NCBI RefSeq assembly: GCF_024435075.2
Contig: NZ_JAMZEG020000001.1
Location: forward strand, 1,178,001-1,242,000
Length of the DNA: 64,000 bases
Origin: Marinomonas maritima
GTDB taxonomy: Bacteria; Pseudomonadota; Gammaproteobacteria; Pseudomonadales; Marinomonadaceae
Direction of reading: 5' to 3'
The position numbers and the translations under genes are program-made. Positions 52,726 through 62,562 of the stretch are shown piece by piece (position 1 is the first letter of the stretch; each line of letters opens with the position of its first letter). The notes under the pieces were generated by a model. The model searched no databases. It was not told the DNA's origin and saw nothing but the letters and a program-made list of their open reading frames with translations.

Positions 52726-53628
52726 GTGAGTAATAATCACATAAAGAGACGTTTACCTCCTTTGGGTGCATTGACGGCCTTTGAGTCATCTGCGCGCCAT
52801 CAAAGCTTTTCACGTGCTGCTCAAGAGTTGCACTTGACCCACGGAGCCATCAGTCGAGCGGTTGCACAAATTGAAACGCGCCTAGGCGTGGACTTATTTG
52901 TGCGACGCAATCGTCGCGTTTACTTGACTGCCGCCGGACAGCGGCTAAAGAAAACGGCCACCGAAACTCTAGATGCTTTGAGTCTCACCGTAGAAGAAAT
53001 ACATCGGCACGACAGCGGCTCGCCTTTTTTAACGATTTCCTGTGAGCCAAGTTTAGCAATGCGCTGGTTAATGCCGCGATTAGGTGAATTCCGAACGCTC
53101 TGTCCAGAATTAAACGTTGATTTGCGCATGGCGGGTGGGCCAATTGATTTACTGTCTGAAAATTGTGACATTGCTATCCGAAGGATGGACTTCGGCGTGA
53201 ACGACGACTATCAAATCACAACGCTTTGCTCTGAATTAGCCGGCCCAGTATGTACAACCGCCTATTGGAATGACCATATTGCTCAAGATTTAAGTAACGC
53301 CAACTGGTTACACAGTCGAACTCGACCCAATGCATGGGATGATTGGAAAGCGGCTTACGGTTTGGAAAGAATTACTCCAAAAAGTGAGCAGCACTTTGAT
53401 CACTTTTTTTATAGCTTGCAAGCTGCCCAAGATAGGCTTGGGATTGCCATTGGTTCAGTACCATTAGTGTCTGACGATCTAAAAACGCAGAGACTCATTG
53501 CGCCATTAGGTTTACAGCCCACCGGCTATGATTACGCCGTACTTACTTTAGAGGATCCAAGCCAAGACCCGAGAGTTTCCGCTTTTTGTCGATGGTTAAT
53601 GGAATCAATAGATCAAATGAACGAATAG
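52726..53628 (+). CDS. LysR-family transcriptional regulator (GcvA-like)
   Basis: 300 residues from a GTG at 52726 with GAGGACACT upstream. N-terminal winged helix PLGALTAFESSARHQSFSRAAQELHLTHGAISRAV (about 10-45) with GcvA-type features, then the co-inducer domain from about 90. Such regulators next to LysE-type exporters usually activate the exporter when its amino acid accumulates; this is inferred from the divergent arrangement. The 80-base gap should hold the shared operator. Confidence 0.9.
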   Translation: MSNNHIKRRLPPLGALTAFESSARHQSFSRAAQELHLTHGAISRAVAQIETRLGVDLFVRRNRRVYLTAAGQRLKKTATETLDALSLTVEEIHRHDSGSPFLTISCEPSLAMRWLMPRLGEFRTLCPELNVDLRMAGGPIDLLSENCDIAIRRMDFGVNDDYQITTLCSELAGPVCTTAYWNDHIAQDLSNANWLHSRTRPNAWDDWKAAYGLERITPKSEQHFDHFFYSLQAAQDRLGIAIGSVPLVSDDLKTQRLIAPLGLQPTGYDYAVLTLEDPSQDPRVSAFCRWLMESIDQMNE

Positions 53629-53972
53629 AATTAAAAAGTATCCATATGATTCATGGGGCGCTAATTTAGTGAAAGTTATGGCATACAATATTCTTATTCT
53701 GAACGTCTTCTTCTTTCGTAAAAAACGCGTAAACAGGCCGTTTGACCCTCTTTCTTTTTGCTATTTTTAGCCTTGATTAAAAGCGTCATTTTTCCTCTGT
53801 CGTAAATTGTCATCCGCTGGACGCTCCCAAGCATAAGATCGTAAATTTTTATCTCTATTATCACGGTGAAAGCTCATTCTATGGCGTCTTCAGTTAGCTG
53901 AGCGTCGCAGCCATTTTAATCACACCACGATAATCGCTTGAGTCGATTGTTTTATGTAAGGGAGCTGATCTG
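53629..53972. other. Upstream region of the sarcosine oxidase operon
   Basis: 344 bases. No clear promoter, riboswitch or strong hairpin is visible. A 30-codon reading frame at 53678-53770 lacks a ribosome site and is not called. The last 20 bases hold the soxB ribosome site AAGGGAG. Confidence 0.4.
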
Positions 53973-55226
53973 ATGCAGCATTATTCAGGCTTTGGGTTGT
54001 TAAAGCACAGTCTTAGCCACCACGAGAACTGGCAGCGGGTATGGCGCAATCCAACCCCTAAAAAGCAATACGATGTCATTATTATTGGCGGCGGTGGTCA
54101 TGGCTTAGCAACAGCATATTATTTAGCTAAAGAACACGGTATTACAAATGTTGCTGTGTTGGAAAAAGGCCATTTGGGCGGCGGTAATGCGTGTCGTAAT
54201 ACCACGATAGTACGTTCTAACTATCTTTGGGACGAATCGGCCGCTCTGTATGAACATTCTATGCAGCTATGGGAAGGTCTAGCGCAAGAGCTGAATTACA
54301 ACGTCATGTTTTCTCAGCGAGGTGTTTACCATACCTGCCATACATTGCAGGACATGCGTACCAATGAACGTTTGGTGGCCGCTAACCGTTTGCAAGGCAT
54401 TGATAACGAAATGGTTGATGCAGAACAGTTACAAAAAGAAATTCCAACCTTGGACTGCTCGAAAAATGCTCGTTATCCCATCATGGGCGCATCGGTTCAG
54501 CGTCGTGCAGGTAATGCCCGCCATGATGCCGTGGTTTGGGGTTATGCACGAGCAGCGGATGCGTTGGGCGTTGACTTAATTCAAAACTGTGAAGTCATCG
54601 ATATGGAAATTAATGATGGCAAGATCACAGGCGTAAAAACGAAACAATACGGCTTGCTAAAAGCGGATCGTGTTGGTTGTGTTGTTGCTGGTAACAGTGG
54701 TGTGTTGGCGAAAATGGCTGGTTTTGAATTGCCAGTAGAATCACATCCATTACAGGCGTTGGTGTCTGAGCCGATCAAACCCTTCCTTGATACGGTCGTG
54801 ATGTCTAATCATGTTCATGGTTACATGAGTCAGTCAGATAAAGGCGATTTGGTCATCGGTGCTGGCATTGACGGCTGGGTAGGCTATGGCCAACGTGGGT
54901 CTTACGGAATAATTGAACATACGGTCCAAGCCATTGTTGAAATGTTTCCTTGCGCCAGCCGAGTTCGAATGAACCGTCAGTGGGGTGGTATTGTTGATGC
55001 TTGCCCAGACGCCAGTCCAATTATTTCTGAATCACCAGTGAAAAATTTGTTCTTTAACTGCGGTTGGGGAACGGGTGGATTTAAAGGCACGCCGGGTTCT
55101 GGCAACTTGTTTGCTCATACCCTAGCGGATGGGAAAGCACACCCAATAGCCGAGCCTTTTTCTATGAAACGTTTCTATACTGGCGCACTGATTGATGAAC
55201 ATGGTGCTGCCGGCGTAGCGCACTAA
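53973..55226 (+). CDS. soxB: Sarcosine oxidase beta subunit
   Basis: Flavoprotein subunit of the heterotetrameric enzyme that demethylates sarcosine to glycine, giving 5,10-methylene-THF and hydrogen peroxide. 417 residues. DVIIIGGGGHGLATAYYLAKEHG (about 34-56) is the FAD motif, followed by the GGGNACRNTTIVRSNYLWDES segment; a His in that region binds FMN covalently in known enzymes, and here GNACRN lies close to it. The C-terminus NCGWGTGGFKGTPGSG is typical. First gene of soxBDAG. Confidence 0.96.
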   Translation: MQHYSGFGLLKHSLSHHENWQRVWRNPTPKKQYDVIIIGGGGHGLATAYYLAKEHGITNVAVLEKGHLGGGNACRNTTIVRSNYLWDESAALYEHSMQLWEGLAQELNYNVMFSQRGVYHTCHTLQDMRTNERLVAANRLQGIDNEMVDAEQLQKEIPTLDCSKNARYPIMGASVQRRAGNARHDAVVWGYARAADALGVDLIQNCEVIDMEINDGKITGVKTKQYGLLKADRVGCVVAGNSGVLAKMAGFELPVESHPLQALVSEPIKPFLDTVVMSNHVHGYMSQSDKGDLVIGAGIDGWVGYGQRGSYGIIEHTVQAIVEMFPCASRVRMNRQWGGIVDACPDASPIISESPVKNLFFNCGWGTGGFKGTPGSGNLFAHTLADGKAHPIAEPFSMKRFYTGALIDEHGAAGVAH

Positions 55227-55238
55227 AAGGGGATTGAA

Positions 55239-55559
55239 ATGTTACATATTTACTGCCCGCATTGTGCGGAATACCGTGTAGAAGAAGAGTTTCATGCTGT
55301 AGGTCAGGCGCATATTGCCCGTCCGTTAGACCCTGAAGCCTGTTCTGATCAGGAGTGGGGCGAGTTTTTGTTTTTCCGAAAAAATCCACGTGGCCTTCAT
55401 CATGAATTATGGGTGCATGCTGCCGGTTGCCGGAAATTCTTTAATATGACTCGTGACACCCAGAGCTACGAAATCAAAGAAGTTTACAAGATTGGCGAGC
55501 AGCCATCTTTTGTCGCTAGTCCTGCTCAGCAACAAACTACGTCAGGAGCGCAATCATGA
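55239..55559 (+). CDS. soxD: Sarcosine oxidase delta subunit
   Basis: 106 residues. Zinc-binding subunit: CPHCAEYRVEEEFHAVGQAHI carries CxxC and His ligands, and HELWVHAAGCRKFFNMTRDT gives the remaining ligands; these match the SoxD family. It starts 12 bases after soxB and overlaps soxA by four bases (ATGA), so translation is coupled. Confidence 0.96.
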   Translation: MLHIYCPHCAEYRVEEEFHAVGQAHIARPLDPEACSDQEWGEFLFFRKNPRGLHHELWVHAAGCRKFFNMTRDTQSYEIKEVYKIGEQPSFVASPAQQQTTSGAQS

Positions 55560-58500
55560 CCCAACAGAATCGCCTCAATAACGGAGGTCGCATTGACCGC
55601 TCAACACCGTTAACTTTTACCTACAACGGTAAAAAATATAAAGGCTACAAAGGGGATACGTTGGCATCTGCGATGCTAGCAAACGGCATTGACGTTGTTG
55701 CGCGTAGTTTCAAATACAGCCGTCCTCGTGGCATTGTGGCGGCGGGTGCAGAAGAACCGAATGCCGTACTGCAACTGGGCGCGACAGAAGCGACTCAAGT
55801 ACCCAATGTTCGAGCCACACAACAAGAGTTATTTGATGGCTTAGTGTCAGCGTCGACAAATGGCTGGCCAAGTGTTGATACCGATATCATGGGAGTGATC
55901 GGTAAGATTGGCGGTAATATGATGCCCCCAGGTTTTTATTATAAAACCTTTATGTTTCCAGAGTCTTTGTGGGATACCTACGAGTCAATAATTCGTAAAG
56001 CGGCGGGAATAGGGCGCGCACCACGAGAAAAAGATCCAGATACTTACGACACGATTAATCAGCATTGCGATGTGATGATAGTCGGTGCAGGACCTGCCGG
56101 TCTGGCCGCAGCTTTAACCGCAGCGCGCGGTGGTGCTCGAGTCATTATTGCGGACGAACAGAATGAATTTGGTGGTAGCTTACTGAACGGCACCGAAAAA
56201 TTGGATGGCAAACCAGCATCTGAGTGGATTCATGCTGTTGTTGAAGAGCTGAGTACGTATGATGATGTAATATTGTTGCCTCGTTCAACGGTCAACGGTT
56301 ATCACGATCATAATTTTCTTACTATTCATGAACGTCGCACGGATCACCTAGCAGATATCGCGCCTGCTAATATGACTCGTCAGCGCATGCACCGAGTGCG
56401 TGCTAAATGGGTTGTATTAGCAACGGGTGCTCATGAACGTCCGCTGGTGTATGCCAATAATGACGTACCTGGTTGTATGATTACCAGTGCTGTATCGGCT
56501 TATATCAATCGTTATAGCGTCGTACCTGGTAATGATTTGGTGGTCATGACGACCAATGATTACGGCTATCAAGCGGCTTTGGATTGGGCCGATGCAGGTC
56601 GTAATGTGGTCGCGATTGTTGATACACGTGATACCGCGATAGGTGATCGTATAGAAGCCGCGCGTCAACGTGGACTGAATATTATTTTAGGCTCTGCGGT
56701 GATTGAAGTGCAGGGTACTAAACGTGTCACCGGCGTTTCTGTAGCGGCATTGAATTCTGACGGCACTAAAGTGGTTGGTTCAGTGACTAAGTTGAAAGCG
56801 GATACGGTTGCCACCTCTGGCGGCTGGAGTCCTGTTATTCATCTATCTTGTCATACTGGTAGTCGTCCCGTTTGGAGCGATTCTGTCGTGGGTTTCTTGC
56901 CAGGACCAACGCCACAAAAACAGCTGACGGCTGGTGGCACCAATGGTCAGTATGAAACGTCAATGGCTTTGCAAGAAGGTTTAGACGCAGGTCAGAAAGC
57001 GCTAGCTAACATAAGTTTGGCAGCGGTTGAGGTTGTTTTGCCTAAGGTAGAAGCCTTAAAAATCGCGGCACCGATGAGCTTGTTCCATATTCCTCATCTG
57101 AAACCGACGTCTCAGGCGCCTAAGCAGTTTGTTGATTATCAGACAGATGTGACGGCTGCGGGTATTGAAATCGCTTGTCGCGAAGGCTTTGAAGCCATCG
57201 AGCACGTGAAGCGTTATACCGCGATGGGATTTGGTACTGACCAAGGTAAATTAGGCAACATTAACGGCATGGCCGTTGCTGCCAAAGCTTTGAATAAATC
57301 AATTCCTGAAACGGGTACCACGATTTTCCGCCCCAATTATACGCCAATTGCGTTCGGTGCGATTATTGGCCGTAACTGCGGTGCTTTGTTTGAGCCAGAA
57401 CGTTATACGGCAATGCATAAATGGCACGTTGAACAAGGTGCGATGTTTGAAGATGTTGGCCAGTGGAAACGTCCATGGTACTTCCCTAAAGATGGTGAAA
57501 GTATGCAACAAACCCTTAATCGTGAGTGTTTGGCTGTACGTAATGCGGTCGGTATTCTGGATGCATCAACCTTAGGGAAAATCGATATACAAGGCAAAGA
57601 CGCACGTGAATTCCTTGGTCGTGTTTACTCTAACGCTTGGGCTAAATTGGCGGTGGGTAAATGTCGTTATGGCCTAATGTGTGGCGAAGACGGCATGGTA
57701 TTTGATGATGGTGTCACAGCTTGTCTTGGTGAAAACCACTTTCTTATGACCACCACCAGTGGTGGCGCCGCACATGTATATGAGTGGTTGGAAATTTATC
57801 ATCAAACAGAGTGGCCTGAACTGGAAGTCTATTTCAATACAGTGACTGATCATTGGTCTACGGCAACGATTACTGGCCCTAACAGCCGGAAGTTGTTGGA
57901 AGAGCTGACGGATTTCGACGTTACGAATGATAATTTCCCCTATATGGATTGGAAACAGATTACGGTGGCGGGTGTGCCTGCACGTGTTTTCCGTATTTCT
58001 TTCACGGGTGAGCTATCTTTTGAGATTAACGTACAGGCTAACTACGGCATGGCGGTATGGGAAAAACTGATTGAAGCGGGTGATAAACACGGTTTGACCC
58101 CTTACGGCACAGAAACCATGCACGTTCTTCGCGCCGAGAAAGGTTTCATCATTGCGGGTCAAGATACGGATGGCTCTGTTCATCCTTTTGATTTGGGAAT
58201 GGGCTGGTGTGTTTCTAACCAGAAACCCTTTAGCTACATTGGTAAACGAGGTATGAGTCGTTCTGATTGTGTGCGTGAAAACCGTAAGCAATTAGTTGGT
58301 TTGAAAACCAAAGATCCGAAGCAAGTGATTCCAGAAGGTTCCGCAGCGGTATTGGATCCAAAAGCGCCAATGCCTGTACCAATCGAAGGCCATATCAGCT
58401 CAAGTTACTGGAGTGAATCGCTTGGTCATTCCATTGCGATGGGCTTCATTAAAGGCGGTTTGGATAAAATGGGTGATACTGTTTATTACCCATTAGCCGA

Positions 58501-58573
58501 CGGCACAGTGATTGAAGCTGAAATTTGCAGCCCGATCTTCTTTGATCCGAAAGGGGAACGTCAAAATGTCTGA
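55556..58573 (+). CDS. soxA: Sarcosine oxidase alpha subunit
   Basis: 1005 residues, the usual length. N-terminal ferredoxin-like segment (LTFTYNGKKYKGYKGDTLASAMLANG), NAD-binding flavoprotein domain with VMIVGAGPAGLAAALTAARGG (about 173-193), and a C-terminal aminomethyltransferase (GcvT-like) domain that binds tetrahydrofolate (about 620-990; DASTLGKIDIQGKDAREFLGR, ITGPNSRKLLEELTD). The last domain transfers the one-carbon unit to THF. It overlaps soxG by eight bases. Confidence 0.97.
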   Translation: MTQQNRLNNGGRIDRSTPLTFTYNGKKYKGYKGDTLASAMLANGIDVVARSFKYSRPRGIVAAGAEEPNAVLQLGATEATQVPNVRATQQELFDGLVSASTNGWPSVDTDIMGVIGKIGGNMMPPGFYYKTFMFPESLWDTYESIIRKAAGIGRAPREKDPDTYDTINQHCDVMIVGAGPAGLAAALTAARGGARVIIADEQNEFGGSLLNGTEKLDGKPASEWIHAVVEELSTYDDVILLPRSTVNGYHDHNFLTIHERRTDHLADIAPANMTRQRMHRVRAKWVVLATGAHERPLVYANNDVPGCMITSAVSAYINRYSVVPGNDLVVMTTNDYGYQAALDWADAGRNVVAIVDTRDTAIGDRIEAARQRGLNIILGSAVIEVQGTKRVTGVSVAALNSDGTKVVGSVTKLKADTVATSGGWSPVIHLSCHTGSRPVWSDSVVGFLPGPTPQKQLTAGGTNGQYETSMALQEGLDAGQKALANISLAAVEVVLPKVEALKIAAPMSLFHIPHLKPTSQAPKQFVDYQTDVTAAGIEIACREGFEAIEHVKRYTAMGFGTDQGKLGNINGMAVAAKALNKSIPETGTTIFRPNYTPIAFGAIIGRNCGALFEPERYTAMHKWHVEQGAMFEDVGQWKRPWYFPKDGESMQQTLNRECLAVRNAVGILDASTLGKIDIQGKDAREFLGRVYSNAWAKLAVGKCRYGLMCGEDGMVFDDGVTACLGENHFLMTTTSGGAAHVYEWLEIYHQTEWPELEVYFNTVTDHWSTATITGPNSRKLLEELTDFDVTNDNFPYMDWKQITVAGVPARVFRISFTGELSFEINVQANYGMAVWEKLIEAGDKHGLTPYGTETMHVLRAEKGFIIAGQDTDGSVHPFDLGMGWCVSNQKPFSYIGKRGMSRSDCVRENRKQLVGLKTKDPKQVIPEGSAAVLDPKAPMPVPIEGHISSSYWSESLGHSIAMGFIKGGLDKMGDTVYYPLADGTVIEAEICSPIFFDPKGERQNV

Positions 58574-59237
58574 TGTAAATGTAATGACGGCTGCACAAAG
58601 CGCAGCTACGAAAGCCGCAGTAATGAATCAGGTGCCTGATTCTAAGATTGAAGGGCAGTCGCCGCTTCATCACGCGGATTTTGACAACCTTGCAAAACAA
58701 GGACCTCAATCTGGTGGCGTATACCTTTGTGAACGTAAACTATTAGGTCATTTGACTCTGCGTTGTAATCCGAATAATGCGGATCAACTAACGGCAGTAG
58801 AGCGAGTTTTAGGTGTGGCTTTGCCATTACAACCACTCACATCGGTAGAAAACGATAGCTACTCTATCCGTTGGATGTCACCTGATGAGTGGTTGATTTT
58901 AGTACCGGGCTTGGAAACCTTTAATATAGAAGCGGCATTTCGTGATGAAATGCCGGGCCATTATTCACTGGTTAACAGCAGTGGTGGTTCGACGGTATTA
59001 GAAATATCGGGTGAAAATGCGATTGATTTGTTGAAAAAATCGACTCCGATTGATCTGCATCTAACGGTATTCCCAGTCGGGAAAGTTGTGTCGACGTTGT
59101 TTGCTAAGACCACAACAACCATACGTCGACTTGATGAAGCTCGTTTTGAACTCGTTATTCGTCGTAGTTTTTCTGATTATGTATGGCTATGGATTCAGGA
59201 TGCTAGTCTGGAATATGGCCTTGTAATCGAAGCCTAA
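58566..59237 (+). CDS. soxG: Sarcosine oxidase gamma subunit
   Basis: 223 residues from the ATG at 58566, which has GGGGAACG upstream and lies inside the end of soxA. GcvT-like fold fragment: YSIRWMSPDEWLILVPG and DEARFELVIRRSFSDYVWLWIQDAS are characteristic. Completes the BDAG order. A terminator follows 20 bases after the stop. Confidence 0.94.
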   Translation: MSDVNVMTAAQSAATKAAVMNQVPDSKIEGQSPLHHADFDNLAKQGPQSGGVYLCERKLLGHLTLRCNPNNADQLTAVERVLGVALPLQPLTSVENDSYSIRWMSPDEWLILVPGLETFNIEAAFRDEMPGHYSLVNSSGGSTVLEISGENAIDLLKKSTPIDLHLTVFPVGKVVSTLFAKTTTTIRRLDEARFELVIRRSFSDYVWLWIQDASLEYGLVIEA

Positions 59238-59258
59238 TTTTTTATTTACCCCTCTGCT

Positions 59259-59288
59259 AAGGCTGGCCGTGTAGCGGTCAGCCTTTTT
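59259..59288 (+). terminator. Terminator of soxBDAG
   Basis: AAGGCTG (59259-59265) pairs with CAGCCTT (59279-59285) and CCG with CGG inside, loop TGTAG, then T5. Strong, though purU follows within 30 bases, so some read-through is likely. Confidence 0.88.
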
Positions 59289-59318
59289 ATTGGCTCAAAT
59301 GATATTAAGAGATAGCTT

Positions 59319-60185
59319 ATGAAATCAAAAACCTTACCTTGGATTTTTACTGCCAGCTGCCCGAGCCTTATTGGTACTGTAGATGTTGTGACTCGATACA
59401 TGGCAGAAGCGGAAAACTACATAGACGAAATTCACTCTTTTGATGACAGAGAATCAGGTTTGTTTTTCATTCGTATTGAGTTTTTCCCTCCAAATGACGG
59501 CTTTAGTGAAGCGACGTTCACTGAAAAGTTTTCTTCCCGCGCGGCAGAATTTGATATGACGTGGGAATTGACGGCGCCAAATCATAAGCCAAAAGTGGCG
59601 ATTATGGTGTCGAAATATGACCATTGCTTGAACGATTTACTCTATCGTTTCCGTACCGGTCAGCTGAATATCGATGTAACGGTTATTATTTCAAATCACC
59701 CTGACCTAGAAGAACTTGCGAAATGGCACGGTATTCCGTATTACCATTTGCCCATCACAGCCGAGACCAAGCTAGAACAAGAAGCGAAGGTACGAGAGCT
59801 GATCGAGCAATACGATACTGAATTGGTTGTCTTAGCGCGTTACATGCAAGTGCTTTCACCAGGCATGTGCGAATACCTAGACGGCCGTGCGATTAATATC
59901 CATCATTCTTTATTGCCAGGATTTAAAGGCGCTCGCCCTTATCATCAAGCGTGGGAAAAAGGCGTCAAAATGGTCGGCGCAACCGCCCATTATGTTAACA
60001 ATGACTTGGACGAAGGGCCGATTATCACTCAAGGCATTCAAACGGTAAACCATGCGCATTTCCCAGAAGATCTTGTGGCAAAAGGACAAGACATCGAACG
60101 TGTTACCTTGTTTAATGCAGTGAAATATCATGTTGAAAAACGTGTCTTCTTAAATGGTAAACGCACGGTTGTGTTTGGTGGGTAA
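59319..60185 (+). CDS. purU: Formyltetrahydrofolate deformylase
   Basis: Hydrolyses 10-formyl-THF to formate and THF, balancing the folate pool. 288 residues: an N-terminal ACT-like domain (FTASCPSLIGTVDVVTRYMAE), then a formyltransferase-fold domain with NIHHSLLPGFKGARPYHQAW (about 194-213) holding the Asn and His, and NNDLDEGPIITQG with the catalytic Asp. Position after soxG is common in marine bacteria that use methylated glycines: it regenerates THF for SoxA. A long terminator follows. Confidence 0.96.
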   Translation: MKSKTLPWIFTASCPSLIGTVDVVTRYMAEAENYIDEIHSFDDRESGLFFIRIEFFPPNDGFSEATFTEKFSSRAAEFDMTWELTAPNHKPKVAIMVSKYDHCLNDLLYRFRTGQLNIDVTVIISNHPDLEELAKWHGIPYYHLPITAETKLEQEAKVRELIEQYDTELVVLARYMQVLSPGMCEYLDGRAINIHHSLLPGFKGARPYHQAWEKGVKMVGATAHYVNNDLDEGPIITQGIQTVNHAHFPEDLVAKGQDIERVTLFNAVKYHVEKRVFLNGKRTVVFGG

Positions 60186-60232
60186 CGTCTTTTTTTTTAA
60201 GTAAAAAAATAAGCTAAAAACACACAAAGGGT

Positions 60233-60272
60233 AAAAGCAAAAAGCCGTTCGGGGGAGCGGCTTTTTGCTTTT
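60233..60272 (+). terminator. Terminator after purU
   Basis: 15-bp perfect stem AAAAGCAAAAAGCCG with CGGCTTTTTGCTTTT (60233-60247 with 60258-60272), loop of ten containing GGGGG. The 3' arm itself is T-rich. Confidence 0.92.
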
Positions 60273-60431
60273 CATAGAATATAAAATTTTCTTGATATTT
60301 AAAGGTGATAACCCCCCCTATTGTGAAAGCGACAACGTCTATTTTAGTGTGTGTGATTATGAGTGTTTTTTACCGATGGGTAAGTCGAGTATACTCACTG
60401 CTTTCATTCAACACGTCGCGAAGTATTTTTT

Positions 60432-62168
60432 ATGACAGCAACCCGTTTTAGCTTAGACCTGGCCGAAAAATTAAAGGCCATTGTAGGAAGCCAGTACACC
60501 TTAACGGACGCAGATAAGAAGAAACCCTACAGCAATGGTATTCGATTGGGTGGCGGTGAGGCTTACGCCGTGGTTCGTCCTAGTAGCTTGGTTGAGATCT
60601 GGAAAGTGCTTCAAGCCTGTGTTGAAGCAGATGTTATTGTCATTATGCAAGCCGCCAATACTGGCCTGACCGGTGGTTCCACGCCAAATGGTGCGGACTA
60701 TGATCGTCCGATTGTGATCATCAGTACCATGCGAATCAGCGATATTCAGCTCATTGATCAAGGCAAACAGATTGTCGGTTTGGCAGGTAGCACGTTATTT
60801 GGTTTGGAAGAGCGACTAAAACCCTACGGTCGCGAACCTCATTCAGTGATTGGTTCTTCTTGTATTGGCGCGTCTATCGTTGGTGGTGTGTGTAATAATT
60901 CTGGTGGCGCACTGGTTCAGCGTGGCCCTGCTTACACAGAAATGTCCCTGTTTGCGCAAGTGACAGAAAATGGCGAATTGCAATTGGTGAACAACCTAGG
61001 CATTGATTTGGGCCGTAACCCAGAAGAGATTCTAGCCAATTTACAGAACCAAACTTATCAAGAAACCGACGTACAATTTCCTGATAAACGCGGCTCTGAT
61101 AACGAATATCATGAGCGTATTCGTGACGTAGACGCGGAAACACCATCGCGCTTCAACAATGATCCGCGTCGTTTGTATGAATCGTCTGGTTGTGCCGGTA
61201 AATTGGCCGTGTTTGCGGTGCGCATCGACACCTTTCCAATCCCTGAAAAGCATCAAGTTTTCTACATCGGCACAAACGATCCCGCGGTGATGGAACAAAT
61301 GCGCCGTGACATGTTGTCGACCTTTACTAACTTGCCTGTGTCTGGCGAATACATGCACAAAAGTAGTTATGACATCAGTAAAAAATACGGCAAAGACAGC
61401 TACTTGGTGATCGACAAACTGGGTACGAAATACATTCCTAAAATGTTTGCCATCAAGCGTACTGTGGATCGTTGGGCTGAAAAATTCAGCTTCATGCCGA
61501 ACAAATTTTCGGATCGCATCATGCAATACATGAGTCAGATGTTTCCGAATCACTTGCCGAAGCGCATGGAAGATTTTCGTGCAAAATACGACCATCATTG
61601 GATCGTCGAAACCAGCAATGACGGCGTAGCCGAAGCACAAGCGTATTTAGACACCTTCTTTAAAGACAACGAAGGCGGCTATTTTGCTTGTACCGACCGC
61701 GAAGCGGCTCAGGCTATTTTGCATCGCTTTGTGACGGGCGGTGCTTTGACCCGTCATCACATTATGAATGGCAAAGACCTTGGTTCCATCATGACGATTG
61801 ACGTGGCATTTCCGCGTAACGAGCGAGATTGGTTCGAAGTATTGCCACAAGACATCGACGATAAAATTGCCGTAAAAATGTACTACGGACACTTCTTTTG
61901 CCATGTCATGCACCAAAACTACATCATGAAAAAAGGCGTCGACGGTAAGGCGGTGAAAAAACAAATTCTTGCCAGCTACGACGTACGTGGTGCGGAATAC
62001 CCAGCCGAGCACAACGTGGGCCACGAATATTTGGCGAAACCCGCATTGCGCGCGTTTTATCAAAAAACTGATCCAACCAACAGCTTCAACTCTGGCATTG
62101 GTGGCACCAGTAAACTGAAAAACTGGCATGAACATACTGATGATCAAGGCAGCTGTGGCTGTAAATAA
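60432..62168 (+). CDS. dld: Quinone-dependent D-lactate dehydrogenase
   Basis: Peripheral membrane FAD enzyme oxidising D-lactate to pyruvate with electrons to quinone. 578 residues, typical of E. coli Dld. PCMH-type FAD domain: VIVIMQAANTGLTGGSTPNG (about 73-92) and SSCIGASIVGGVCNNSGGALVQRGPA; the C-terminal cap and membrane-binding domain includes LTRHHIMNGKDLGSIMTIDVAF and NVGHEY. The end NSFNSGIGGTSKLKNW is standard. It is on its own between two terminators. Confidence 0.96.
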   Translation: MTATRFSLDLAEKLKAIVGSQYTLTDADKKKPYSNGIRLGGGEAYAVVRPSSLVEIWKVLQACVEADVIVIMQAANTGLTGGSTPNGADYDRPIVIISTMRISDIQLIDQGKQIVGLAGSTLFGLEERLKPYGREPHSVIGSSCIGASIVGGVCNNSGGALVQRGPAYTEMSLFAQVTENGELQLVNNLGIDLGRNPEEILANLQNQTYQETDVQFPDKRGSDNEYHERIRDVDAETPSRFNNDPRRLYESSGCAGKLAVFAVRIDTFPIPEKHQVFYIGTNDPAVMEQMRRDMLSTFTNLPVSGEYMHKSSYDISKKYGKDSYLVIDKLGTKYIPKMFAIKRTVDRWAEKFSFMPNKFSDRIMQYMSQMFPNHLPKRMEDFRAKYDHHWIVETSNDGVAEAQAYLDTFFKDNEGGYFACTDREAAQAILHRFVTGGALTRHHIMNGKDLGSIMTIDVAFPRNERDWFEVLPQDIDDKIAVKMYYGHFFCHVMHQNYIMKKGVDGKAVKKQILASYDVRGAEYPAEHNVGHEYLAKPALRAFYQKTDPTNSFNSGIGGTSKLKNWHEHTDDQGSCGCK

Positions 62169-62192
62169 TTGCACCGGTTATAACGCAAAAAA

Positions 62193-62229
62193 CCGAGACG
62201 TTTCTTTTAAAAGCGTCTCGGCTTTTTTT
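62193..62229 (+). terminator. Terminator after dld
   Basis: CCGAGACG (62193-62200) pairs with CGTCTCGG (62214-62221), then CTTTTTTT. An A run on the 5' side makes it work also against the convergent toxin gene. Confidence 0.94.
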
Positions 62230-62265
62230 GTAGGTAGGTGGTGAACCGTTAATAATCTATTTTTG

Positions 62266-62562
62266 TTAGCTTCGTAACATCCATTTTCGGGGTTCACGAG
62301 CGCAATGCATGACAGCAAAAATAACAACCATATTTTGCTGAATAGTATAGAAAACACCATACGGAAATTTATTTATTAAAGCCCTATGAAGTTTCTTGTG
62401 AGCAATTGGGTATTGTCTTGGATGAGTTGAAATTTTTAACAATGCATCTTCAATACAAAGCATAAACTCGGTACCGAGGCCTGCTCTACAGTGTTCGAAG
62501 TATGAGTAAGCTTCTTTCAGGTCATCCTCGACCTCTGGGCGTATCCTTACTTTATATAGCAT
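62266..62562 (-). CDS. ParE/RelE-family toxin
   Basis: 98 residues: YKVRIRPEVEDDLKEAYSYFE at the N-terminus and HRALINKFPYGVFYTIQQNMVVIFAVMHCAREPRKW at the C-terminus give the RelE/ParE pattern. The ParE group poisons DNA gyrase, but RelE-like RNA cleavage cannot be excluded. Overlaps the antitoxin gene by one base (its ATG follows the antitoxin stop). A small chromosomal type II pair rather than a plasmid remnant, as nothing mobile surrounds it. Confidence 0.88.
   Translation of the reverse strand: MLYKVRIRPEVEDDLKEAYSYFEHCRAGLGTEFMLCIEDALLKISTHPRQYPIAHKKLHRALINKFPYGVFYTIQQNMVVIFAVMHCAREPRKWMLRS

Noticed and set aside
53678..53770. 30-codon frame upstream of soxB (MAYNILILNVFFFRKK...)
   Set aside because: No ribosome site and no evidence of conservation; may be chance in AT-rich sequence.
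53629..53972. Possible glycine riboswitch upstream of soxB
   Set aside because: No conserved riboswitch core or paired stems could be recognised.
61041..62174. Two long open frames opposite dld (199 and 175 codons)
   Set aside because: They overlap the well-conserved dld completely and have no recognisable domains.
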